From Crocinitomicaceae bacterium (GTDB lineage Bacteria; Bacteroidota; Bacteroidia; Flavobacteriales_D; Crocinitomicaceae): a stretch of DNA of 55,638 bases. The position numbers were made by a program, and so were the translations under genes. Below the pieces are notes generated by a model. The model was not told the origin of the DNA. It worked only from the letters and a program-made list of their open reading frames with translations, and searched no databases. Position 1 is the first letter of the stretch. Every line of letters begins with the position of its first letter. Shown one piece after another: positions 10,301 through 17,562 of the stretch. Location of the stretch: positions 1-55,638 of the forward strand of contig JAIPCC010000006.1 of assembly GCA_021738405.1 (NCBI GenBank), in the 5' to 3' direction.

Positions 10301-10926
10301 AGAATCCCTTGACCCCCATGAAACTCAATATCCAGCATTTATTGCGCAAAATGGAAGCCGAAGACGCCAACGCCAAAGACCTTGCTCAAAAATCCTTGCC
10401 TTCGCTCATCGAACAAATCGATGCATTGGCCAGAATGGCGAACGAATTTGCGCGCTTTGCCAAGCTGCCCGAACCAAATTTTGAGAGGCTTGAGCTCAAT
10501 GGGTTTTTAGACCAAGCTACCACCCTTTTTGACGAAGACCAGACAAAAATTCATTTTCAGCCCAACAATACATTACTTTGGGTGAGTGCCGACAAAGACA
10601 TGCTCAATCAGGTCTTCCACAATTTGCTGCTCAATGCCAAACAAGCCACCGACAATACACCTGAGGCCCAAATTAGTGTAAAAGCCAGTGTTGAAGAAGC
10701 CAGCGTTGAAATCGCTATTCAAGACAATGGAATTGGTATAGACGCCGAACAACAAGCGCGCATCTTTACTCCCTATTTCACCACCAAATCTTCGGGGTCA
10801 GGCATTGGCTTGAGTGTAGTGCGCCAAATCATCGAAAAACACAACGGCAGCATTCGTTTTGAAAGTATTCCCAACAAGGGCACTACTTTTTACATCCGTT
10901 TGAAACTACTTTCTGAACGGTCGTAA
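7357..10926 (+). CDS. Large NtrY-like membrane sensor histidine kinase
   Basis: A 1189-residue multi-pass kinase. TM segments are visible near residues 12-28, a dense cluster at about 196-420, one at 678-696 and another at 712-735. An extracytoplasmic sensor-like stretch of about 150 residues follows, then a final TM near 886-905 leading into a HAMP linker (LIGPLQ from residue 909). The dimerisation/phosphoacceptor box AHEIKNPLTPMKL has His979, the form typical of NtrY. The ATP-binding domain shows the N-box NLLLNAKQA near 1091, G1 box DNGIGID near 1125 and G2 box GSGIGLS near 1147. No response regulator is next to it, so it is an orphan kinase. It is coupled to udk by TAATG and its 3' end overlaps convergent gene 10906-12489 by 21 bases. 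The signal sensed is unknown. Confidence 0.9.
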   Translation: MQTILPFLRTWKFSLLGLIFLVLGLSFYFSNQERQFSVPDIQAQFTELEKESKSFAQLLLKNIEAGKALPKSKTLNYHLYDKDVLFGWSSNQLPVGRYKTDLFPASGIVKLNNGYYYNQTYQQNEVTCCVSFCLLKAYEFSNSYLNAANPGFWKQPFAISLNGKSKNAIKDSAQNIIFYASPLPVETLPASSNWGPFFLLIALFLICYQLQSILEKSWWGSLLLLLGLLVLRVVMYELTWPAEWQASDWFSAGFFAYNEWYPDFFAYAINGLFLMFGFRIVLSLLRSVERWWANALALFLPLLLWLLILHLLEIIIAHSNIPLSFEHLFDLRLSSYFFFALLGFFLYSFQKTVFLSLYLNKEERWFKNPVRKIGLVVLPFVLLFLQDQNWINILPLLVILIHLVFERKTKTSWQQLSSQLLILTINAAIITFYLQSLQVQKDLENRKLFGQQLAIERNINLELAYAQVAPNLSEENWLQTSFDSLRKQFSKVGFEHTLTQKFFTGVWDGFDIQADLYDTTDQPCFGTDTLKLKRLKTLVKQHGQASDIQDGLFFMPHEEEGLSYVILLQLQAEKSLAITLVSKRIPEEIGFPRLLISDQAGISNSLEGYAIGKYAEGRLIHQTGAFNYPNLLSSFRNREAQQDHFELAGYTHVMVQKHAGSAIIISSVTNSWFTNVTSFAFMFVFWGVLLLSNQLFKTLFQNKTANWSLSFKVQLAFLLILALSLFLYGLGSSIFIGRQFDNYAQEALREKLAAVQAELKSQTATLDTLDINAVGKPLESKLAKLSTVFKTDLFVFDSDGFLIASSRPKLFAYGLIGEHMNAQAMDALLGKNQSYFSHQDQIGKLNYRSAYLPITNEALKQIGFINLQLFGQQEAYEQQIESFFKAAINVFVLLLAISVFIALVVSNWLIGPLQVVARSVRNLELGKNNQKISYQNDDEIGALVKAYNEKLAELEQAAQQIARSERESAWRDLAQQIAHEIKNPLTPMKLNIQHLLRKMEAEDANAKDLAQKSLPSLIEQIDALARMANEFARFAKLPEPNFERLELNGFLDQATTLFDEDQTKIHFQPNNTLLWVSADKDMLNQVFHNLLLNAKQATDNTPEAQISVKASVEEASVEIAIQDNGIGIDAEQQARIFTPYFTTKSSGSGIGLSVVRQIIEKHNGSIRFESIPNKGTTFYIRLKLLSERS

Positions 10927-12489
10927 GTCGTAAATAAACACTTTATTTTGATGGTACAGCTGATGTGTTAGGTAAGGCTTTATCAAAGGATTAGCGGTAT
11001 CGGCCTGCAGCAACAACAATTTGGAAGCGCCCATGCCAATCCAGCGACGGATCATCGCAGAGTTGCTGATATAACTCCTATAACCATATCCACTAAAACC
11101 AACACGATCAATTGTACTAAGGTGCACATTTGGATAGGGGTCTGAAAAACAAAAAACGGTGTCTGAGGATTTAATCACACGTTGAATTTCAGTGCTTTGT
11201 TCTTGTATTTGCTGCAGCCCCTCTTGGTGATTGAAATAAAACCAGCTCCAAATATCTTTGAGTATTTTTGAAGTTAAAAAAGTTTCCTTGACGATGCTAT
11301 TTTGATTTCCAGCGGCCACTTGGGTAAACGAAACTGTATTTAAAAAGATGTATGTGAGCCCGGTAGCCAAAATCCACTTGCCAATGCTTTGAGTTTGTAA
11401 ATAGGTCCTGGCGTTTTGAAAAATCAGTGCAACTATTGTCAACGGAAAGAAGAGGACCTCAATAAAATAGTAATCGTGTACTTCAAAAACCCAAAACCAA
11501 AGAATAAAATAGGCCGCCAAACCAACGAACGCCACAGGAATCCAATAGCGAAAAAAGAGTGAGATTTTCCCTTTGATTGCAAATGCGCCTATTACCAATA
11601 ATAGACCCACGAATAAGATTGGGTGCATTACTTCTTTGAGGTGTTCCTGGCAAATTAAACGAATAATTCGCCAACGATCGACTGCGTCTACTTCCCAAAT
11701 AGGGCGAATAGTAGTAGAAAAAATATGCGCGTGGTGCTTGTTGTTATAGGCAATAGCGTAGCGGTACCACCAAAATGTCAAAACGAGCACCAAAAATAAA
11801 GCCAAATAGCCCATCCAAGTGCGGCGATCTTGCCAATGTGCGCGGTTTGGTTGGTGCAAACTATAAAAGAAAAACGCCCCTACATAAGAAAGTACTGCAA
11901 CTAGGGCCGTGATTTTTATTAGAATGGCAATTGCTAAAAAGAAAGTAAAAACCAACCAATAGCTTAACTTGCGGGTTTGAACATAGCGATAAAAATAACT
12001 TGCACTCAGCAAAAGGCTGGCAAATGAAAAAACATCTGGCAGCAGGGTATCTGCATAATAAATAAGCACCGGAGAACTGAATATGATGCCACTAAAAATA
12101 ATGGTGATCCTTTCAGAATTAAAATACCAAAGCAAGACCTTTCTAAATGAAATGAGTGCCGCAAACAGGTAGCCTAAACTGAACAATTTGGCTATCCAAA
12201 GATGAAACCCTACCAAGCGCCAAATTTGCCCAACCACATAATAAATAATGGGAAATTCAGCAGCGGCTTCTTGCCGTCCAAAGTTAGAAATCGAATGCGT
12301 TTTAGGCTGCAACAAATTGCCGCCTTTCATGAATTGCATGGCTTGCGACAGCGAATCAGCCTTGCGACACTCATGAATAGGCTGAATCGGATCGAGAAAA
12401 TGCTGCCAATATCCATACAGAAAACTCAATAAAAGAAGTAGGCCAAACAGGCGCCATTTGAGGTCTATGTGTGCTAAAATTCGTTTCAT
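10906..12489 (-). CDS. GT-C fold (GT39/ArnT-like) membrane glycosyltransferase
   Basis: A 527-residue integral membrane protein with about ten hydrophobic segments. After the first TM (residues 14-28) comes a periplasmic loop with HECRKAD, the position of the acidic residues that bind a lipid-phosphate sugar donor in GT-C enzymes, and further on ISNFGRQEAAAEFPIIYY, the arrangement of the dolichyl-phosphate-mannosyltransferase-like (PMT_2/ArnT) family. Such enzymes move a sugar from a polyprenyl-phosphate carrier onto proteins, lipid A or other glycans on the periplasmic side. It is divergent from the MBOAT gene, with 74 bases between them, consistent with a shared role in envelope glycan modification. 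Donor and acceptor cannot be told from the sequence. Confidence 0.8.
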   Translation of the reverse strand: MKRILAHIDLKWRLFGLLLLLSFLYGYWQHFLDPIQPIHECRKADSLSQAMQFMKGGNLLQPKTHSISNFGRQEAAAEFPIIYYVVGQIWRLVGFHLWIAKLFSLGYLFAALISFRKVLLWYFNSERITIIFSGIIFSSPVLIYYADTLLPDVFSFASLLLSASYFYRYVQTRKLSYWLVFTFFLAIAILIKITALVAVLSYVGAFFFYSLHQPNRAHWQDRRTWMGYLALFLVLVLTFWWYRYAIAYNNKHHAHIFSTTIRPIWEVDAVDRWRIIRLICQEHLKEVMHPILFVGLLLVIGAFAIKGKISLFFRYWIPVAFVGLAAYFILWFWVFEVHDYYFIEVLFFPLTIVALIFQNARTYLQTQSIGKWILATGLTYIFLNTVSFTQVAAGNQNSIVKETFLTSKILKDIWSWFYFNHQEGLQQIQEQSTEIQRVIKSSDTVFCFSDPYPNVHLSTIDRVGFSGYGYRSYISNSAMIRRWIGMGASKLLLLQADTANPLIKPYLTHQLYHQNKVFIYDLRPFRK

Positions 12490-12563
12490 TACTCGAGGTA
12501 AAGATACAGAAGCTTTGATTAGTTTTCGACTTTTTGACTTATCTTTCGACTGCTTAAATTACT

Positions 12564-13928
12564 ATGCTTTTTAACTCCATCGAATTCCTGTTTTTTCTTC
12601 CTGTGGTGGTGGCACTCTTCTACTTGTTGCCGCAACGCTTTCGATGGCTGCTCATTTTTGCAAGCAGTTGTTACTTCTATATGGCATTTATCCCCAAATA
12701 TATTTTGGTGCTTTTTGCCATCATCTTGATAGACTACTCTGCTGCCATTTGGATGGAAAAACTTGAAGGAAAACCGAGAAAAAGACTGCTCTTACTCAGT
12801 TTGACCGCAAATATTGGCATACTTGCTTTCTTCAAGTATTTTGGTTTTGCCAACCAAACACTCATTGACTTTTTTGCCTTGTTCGGAAAAGAATTCAAAA
12901 ACTACGATCTCGGTATCATTCTCCCGATTGGTCTTTCTTTTCACACTTTTCAATCCATGAGCTACACAATTGAGGTCTATCGAGGGCAGCAAAAAGCTGA
13001 AAAACATTTAGGCTATTTTGCGAATTATGTCTTGTTTTTTCCACAAATGGTCGCGGGGCCAATAGAACGTTATGCCACCTTAGGAGAAGAATTGCGCAAA
13101 GAACAACGACTCCAATTTGAAAACATCAGCGCTGGCTTTCGTTTGCTCTTGCTCGGTTTTGTCATCAAAATGGTGGTGGCAGATCAGCTAGCACCCTTTG
13201 TCAATGAAATCTATGCTGCGCCTAGCAACTATGCTCCGTTACAAATTGCACTCGCGCTTGTCTTTTTTTCATTTCAAATCTATGCTGACTTCTTTGGCTA
13301 TTCGCTCATTGCACAAGGCAGTGCGCGTTTGCTCGGAATTCACATTATGGATAATTTCAAAACGCCCTATTTTGCAGCTAGCATCGGGGAGTTCTGGCGC
13401 CGTTGGCATATTTCTTTGAGTACTTGGTTCAGAGATTACCTGTACATTCCCCTCGGCGGAAACCGTGTGGGTAAATGGCGCTGGGTATTCAATACGCTCG
13501 TCGTTTTTGGCGTCAGCGGCTTATGGCATGGCGCCAGCTGGACCTTCCTGGTTTGGGGGCTGTTACATGGCCTTTTCCTCATCTTAGAAAAACCACTGAA
13601 GCCATTCGCCAATATCATCAGTACTTTTATTTTAGTCACCTTAGCTTGGGTATTCTTTAGGGCGCCAGACTTCACAAGCGCAATTGAAATTTTAAAAGGT
13701 CTTTTTATAGCACAATCTGAAGGGCCAAAATGGATGGATATCTGGACCCCACTCAGCGCACTAGGGCTCTTACTCCTGCTAGACTTCGCTTACCGCAAAC
13801 AAAGATTTGATGTGCTACTCAATCGTTTGCCATTAGTTGGGCGTTGGAGCTTATACTTTGTGTTGATTTTTGCACTTATGGCTTTCTCAGGAACTCAAAA
13901 ATTTACCTTTATTTATTTTCAGTTCTGA
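12564..13928 (+). CDS. MBOAT family O-acyltransferase (AlgI/DltB-like)
   Basis: A 454-residue polytopic membrane protein. The conserved MBOAT motif GLWHGASWTFLVWGLLHG is present with the catalytic histidine at residue 322, preceded by the EFWRRWHISLSTWFRDYLY region that lines the acyl tunnel. Members such as AlgI, PatA and DltB carry acyl groups across the membrane to decorate secreted polysaccharides or teichoic acids. It overlaps the next gene as TGATG (13926-13930), so the two products are probably made together as an acylation pair. A weak promoter-like TATCTTTC lies about 25 bases upstream of the ATG. The acylated target is unknown. Confidence 0.93.
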   Translation: MLFNSIEFLFFLPVVVALFYLLPQRFRWLLIFASSCYFYMAFIPKYILVLFAIILIDYSAAIWMEKLEGKPRKRLLLLSLTANIGILAFFKYFGFANQTLIDFFALFGKEFKNYDLGIILPIGLSFHTFQSMSYTIEVYRGQQKAEKHLGYFANYVLFFPQMVAGPIERYATLGEELRKEQRLQFENISAGFRLLLLGFVIKMVVADQLAPFVNEIYAAPSNYAPLQIALALVFFSFQIYADFFGYSLIAQGSARLLGIHIMDNFKTPYFAASIGEFWRRWHISLSTWFRDYLYIPLGGNRVGKWRWVFNTLVVFGVSGLWHGASWTFLVWGLLHGLFLILEKPLKPFANIISTFILVTLAWVFFRAPDFTSAIEILKGLFIAQSEGPKWMDIWTPLSALGLLLLLDFAYRKQRFDVLLNRLPLVGRWSLYFVLIFALMAFSGTQKFTFIYFQF

Positions 13929-14941
13929 TGGTCAAAAAACTTTTCATCCGGTTTTTGGTGCTCTCGGCAGGGCTTGTCGTTATGAATAATGTCTATCGCT
14001 TTTTCTTTTATGAAAACGACCTCCGAAAACATAGCCCTGAAATGCTAGAAGTGTGGAAACAACAACGCAAGTCAGATGTACTCTATTTTGCGGAATCATC
14101 TAACATGAATGTCCGCGATACAGATGTCGTTAAAAAATCGATTTCAGAACTCACCGATGATTTATTACCACACTTACACTTCAAAATTGGTGCAGTGAAT
14201 AAGCCTGCTACCCACGCCGGTATTTACAAAGAATGGATCAAAAATATGCGTGCACCATTTCCAAAAGCTGTTATCGTAACCATGAACCTGAGGTCTTTTG
14301 GCGCTGATTGGCGGCATTCAGAATTAGAAAGTGTGCTGCAAGCTGGAGTGGTAATGCTCAAGCCCTATCCAGTATTGGCAAATCGGTTTTTGCTCGCACT
14401 GAATGCTTTTGACAACAAAACGCCAGAACAGCGTGAGCAAGAAATGCTCAGAGAATGGGAAGAAGTCAAATTCGACTTTCCATTTAAAGTTCCTCACAGC
14501 ACCGTTCGGCTCTGGGACAACGCAATAGCCAACGGTGGTTTTCTACTCCCAGACGGCTCCTGGGACATGGAAAAAATTGCTTTGGCGTGTCATTACGTCA
14601 AGTCTTATGCCTTTCAAATTAAGCCAGACAACCCGCGCCTGAATGATTTTGATGAAATAGTTGCTTTTTGTCAGCAACACAAAATAAAGCTGATTTTCAA
14701 TTTATTAGCTGAAAACACAGAATATGCCCAACATTACGTAGGCAAAGAACTCGTGCAAATCATGCGCTACAACCGCAATTTGTTGGTACGCCGATATAGC
14801 AAAAAGCACGGCGTAACAGTAGTAGACAATCTAGAGCTTTTAGAAGGGCTTGATTTCAGCGACCAAAACTGGACCACCGAACACTACGGCTACAACGGAA
14901 GACTGCAAATTGCCAAACAGCTCGCTAAATCACTCCATTAA
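13928..14941 (+). CDS. SGNH/GDSL-like hydrolase-fold partner of the MBOAT protein
   Basis: A 337-residue protein with an N-terminal membrane anchor (residues 5-22) and a periplasmic body. FAESSN (residues 54-59) sits after the first beta strand where SGNH enzymes have their nucleophile serine, and WTTEHYGYNG near the C-terminus places His319 where the catalytic histidine of DltD/AlgX-like proteins lies. The open frame reaches back to 13844, but the ATG at 13928, overlapping the MBOAT stop, gives the anchor directly and fits coupled expression. MBOAT proteins commonly work with such a partner that completes acyl transfer to the substrate. Sequence identity to named families cannot be assessed by eye, so the fold call is an inference from motif placement and context. 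Its stop overlaps that of the convergent gene by four bases. Confidence 0.65.
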   Translation: MVKKLFIRFLVLSAGLVVMNNVYRFFFYENDLRKHSPEMLEVWKQQRKSDVLYFAESSNMNVRDTDVVKKSISELTDDLLPHLHFKIGAVNKPATHAGIYKEWIKNMRAPFPKAVIVTMNLRSFGADWRHSELESVLQAGVVMLKPYPVLANRFLLALNAFDNKTPEQREQEMLREWEEVKFDFPFKVPHSTVRLWDNAIANGGFLLPDGSWDMEKIALACHYVKSYAFQIKPDNPRLNDFDEIVAFCQQHKIKLIFNLLAENTEYAQHYVGKELVQIMRYNRNLLVRRYSKKHGVTVVDNLELLEGLDFSDQNWTTEHYGYNGRLQIAKQLAKSLH

Positions 14942-15582
14942 TCAAATTGAATCCGAAAAGGGAAGATGAACTCAGACACTACACTTTGACCATTTTCTTC
15001 TTTTGCCGGCGACCAATTGGGCATGGAGCGCAGTGCAGTGTTTAGGCCATTCTTCAAAATTTCTAGTTCTTTATCGCTAAACTTTAAAAAGGACACATCC
15101 CTAACTTTACCCTTTGCGTCTATAAGTATGCGAATGTAAATTTTACCCTCTATACCCAACTCCTTGAGGTAAGACCATTCCATGCTATTTGCAATTTTGT
15201 AGTCAATATACTTCATCAAGTCATCAATTGAAATACCAAAAGAAGCTTGCATAGTAGGGAAATTAACGATGCTGTCTCGAATGGTTTTCGGCAGGGGGTC
15301 TGGTGGGCCTACACATGTAATCACAGGGTCCGAAATATAACCAGGAGGGTCAATCGGGTAAGGATCAGGCAGAAAACCCGGGCCAGGATCAGGTGGGATG
15401 ATTACTGGTAATATTTTCGTTTGAGCGATAGGAACATTATTTGAAGTTGTTTGCTTTGGCGTACCTTCTTTACTAGCCGTTATAGATTTTTTCTGTAACT
15501 GGCATTTAGGTGGTTTTGACGCTTCTTCACAAGCAAAAAGAAATGCGATTGCAACTAAAAACACGTAGCTATTCTTGATCAC
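14938..15582 (-). CDS. TonB C-terminal-domain lipoprotein
   Basis: About 214 residues. The N-terminal hydrophobic stretch ends with LFAC followed by two glutamates, so it looks like a lipoprotein signal sequence. A proline-rich stretch (PPDPGPGFLPDPYPIDPP) follows, then a TonB-type C-terminal domain containing GKIYIRILIDAKGKVRDV and NWSPAKENG-like NWSPAKEENGQ. The frame opens with TTG at 15612; the GTG at 15582 gives a compact signal peptide (MIKNSYVFLVAIAF) and is preferred. TonB proteins usually span the inner membrane; a lipid-anchored TonB domain is unusual, and the acidic residues after the cysteine resemble surface-export signals of Bacteroidota lipoproteins. Function beyond domain recognition is unknown. 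The stop overlaps that of the SGNH gene. Confidence 0.75.
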   Translation of the reverse strand: MIKNSYVFLVAIAFLFACEEASKPPKCQLQKKSITASKEGTPKQTTSNNVPIAQTKILPVIIPPDPGPGFLPDPYPIDPPGYISDPVITCVGPPDPLPKTIRDSIVNFPTMQASFGISIDDLMKYIDYKIANSMEWSYLKELGIEGKIYIRILIDAKGKVRDVSFLKFSDKELEILKNGLNTALRSMPNWSPAKEENGQSVVSEFIFPFRIQFD

Positions 15583-15625
15583 TTTAAATCGTTTACAACA
15601 AAGAACGCACAAACAATTGATTCCT

Positions 15626-15633
15626 TACCTTTG
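15626..15633 (+). promoter_or_regulatory. Bacteroidota -7 promoter element (TACCTTTG)
   Basis: Exact TAnnTTTG match, 18 bases before the ispG ATG. Confidence 0.6.
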
Positions 15634-15651
15634 TTAGACTAAAAAAACCAA

Positions 15652-17562
15652 ATGCAACGCTACTGTCTCGATCCTTGGAAACGCACCCGCGTCACCACCA
15701 AAGAAGTTCAAATTGGAACCTTACGCTTGGGCGGGGAGAACCCTATTCGGGTGCAGTCCATGACCACCACCGACACCATGGACACCGAAGGTTCGGTTGC
15801 ACAATCTATCCGCATGATCGACGCCGGCTGTGAACTTGTTCGCCTGACCGCGCCGAGCAAAAACGAAGCGGAGAATCTACAAAAAATCAAAGAGGCACTT
15901 GTAGAAAAGGGCTACAACACGCCCCTAGTTGCCGATATCCACTTCACGCCAAATGCCGCTGAAATTGCTGCCAAAATTGTCGAAAAAGTGCGCGTCAATC
16001 CGGGCAACTACGCCGACAAAAAGAAATTCGAAGAAATCGATTACACCGATGACAGCTACCAAGCAGAGCTAGACCGCATCGAAGAAAAATTCACTCCGCT
16101 CGTGCTGCTTTGCAAAGCAAACGGCACCGCCATGCGCATCGGCACCAACCACGGGTCGCTTTCTGACCGCATCCTGAGCCGTTATGGCGACACCCCTGAA
16201 GGCATGGTAGAGTCTGCTTTCGAATTCATCCGTATTTGTGAAAAACACGATTTCGACCAACTCGTGATCTCCATGAAGGCGAGCAATACGCTGGTCATGG
16301 TTCAGGCTTATCGCTTACTCATGGCTAAAATGCTCGAAAATGGTGTTGTTTACCCATTGCATCTTGGTGTAACCGAAGCTGGCGACGGTGAAGATGGCCG
16401 CATCAAGTCTGCGGTCGGCATTGGCGCACTTTTAGAAGACGGCTTGGGTGATACCATCCGTGTTTCGCTCACCGAAGCACCAGAAGCCGAAATCCCTGTA
16501 GCGCAGAAACTGATTGCCAAATACGATGCATACAACTCATTTGATTTTGAGAGCCCTCAAAATGAACTCAGCTATTCACCCTACTTTTACAACAAAAGAG
16601 AAAGCAATGCCTTTCATAATATTGGAGGCAAAAATGCACCAATCGTCTTAGCCGACCTTTCTGATATTGAAGAGATCAAGCCTGCTCATTTCTTTGGGTT
16701 TGGCTACCAATACAGCATTCCGCTCGACAAATGGAATATCCAAGACCAAGCGGCAGATTACGTCTATATCGGCAGCAATGAAATCGAATTTGAGGTGCCC
16801 GGCACACTTGGCATCATCCTAGATTTTGAACTATGGAATGCAAAATATAGCGATAAGTCAGGGTATTATCCCTTGGTTTTAAAAGAGGAATTACAAGACC
16901 TTTCTTCCGAACAAATTTGCTTTTTACCCCTTGAGGCAGAAGATGAGCTTCCAAAAGAATTGAGCGCTCACCCCAATGCTGTCATTATTCTCAATACGGC
17001 ATTCGACAACAAAACGCAGCTCTATCGCAAATTCTTTCTTGAGCTACAAGAGAACGGTTTGCAAAACCCTGTCATCCTCTCTTACCAATATGAAACTGCG
17101 GAGCTTGAAACCTTTCAACTTTTTGCCGGTTCTGATGCGGGTGCATTGCTTATAGATGGTTTTGGTGACGGCATTTGGCTCAATGCCGACCTTGGGGCGC
17201 AATACATCAATTCTACTTCTTTTGGCATCTTGCAGGCAACGCGTACGCGCATCTCCAAAACAGAGTATATTTCTTGCCCTTCTTGCGGCCGAACACTTTT
17301 TGACCTCCAAGAAACAACCGCAAAAATTCGCCAACGCACTGCACACCTCAAAGGCCTCAAAATCGGAATTATGGGTTGTATTGTGAACGGACCTGGCGAA
17401 ATGGCCGATGCCGACTACGGATATGTAGGTACTGGGCCCGGCAAAATCAATTTGTACAAAGAAAAAACGATTGTCAAGCGCAATATTGAAGAGCAACAAG
17501 CTGTGGAGGCACTTGTAGACCTGATCAAAGAGTACGGCGATTGGCAAGAGCCGAAAATCTAA
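15652..17562 (+). CDS. ispG: 4-hydroxy-3-methylbut-2-enyl-diphosphate synthase, long form
   Basis: A 636-residue enzyme of the MEP isoprenoid pathway that converts methylerythritol cyclodiphosphate into HMBPP using a [4Fe-4S] cluster. The N-terminal TIM barrel begins with the family pattern GGENPIRVQSMTTTDT. The C-terminal cluster domain supplies Cys542 and Cys545 (CPSCG), Cys576 (GCIVNGPGE) and the fourth ligand Glu583. Ordinary bacterial IspG is about 370-400 residues; the extra stretch of about 250 residues between barrel and cluster domain (roughly residues 300-535) is the inserted domain known from Bacteroidota, Chlamydiae and plants. ispD, an earlier enzyme of the same pathway, lies at 49952. 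The TAA stop overlaps the stop of the convergent gene by four bases. Confidence 0.97.
   Translation: MQRYCLDPWKRTRVTTKEVQIGTLRLGGENPIRVQSMTTTDTMDTEGSVAQSIRMIDAGCELVRLTAPSKNEAENLQKIKEALVEKGYNTPLVADIHFTPNAAEIAAKIVEKVRVNPGNYADKKKFEEIDYTDDSYQAELDRIEEKFTPLVLLCKANGTAMRIGTNHGSLSDRILSRYGDTPEGMVESAFEFIRICEKHDFDQLVISMKASNTLVMVQAYRLLMAKMLENGVVYPLHLGVTEAGDGEDGRIKSAVGIGALLEDGLGDTIRVSLTEAPEAEIPVAQKLIAKYDAYNSFDFESPQNELSYSPYFYNKRESNAFHNIGGKNAPIVLADLSDIEEIKPAHFFGFGYQYSIPLDKWNIQDQAADYVYIGSNEIEFEVPGTLGIILDFELWNAKYSDKSGYYPLVLKEELQDLSSEQICFLPLEAEDELPKELSAHPNAVIILNTAFDNKTQLYRKFFLELQENGLQNPVILSYQYETAELETFQLFAGSDAGALLIDGFGDGIWLNADLGAQYINSTSFGILQATRTRISKTEYISCPSCGRTLFDLQETTAKIRQRTAHLKGLKIGIMGCIVNGPGEMADADYGYVGTGPGKINLYKEKTIVKRNIEEQQAVEALVDLIKEYGDWQEPKI

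Noticed and set aside
9799-10338. 179-codon open frame antisense to the histidine kinase
   Set aside because: Opposite the HAMP/HisKA region of a secure gene; no start signals or family features.
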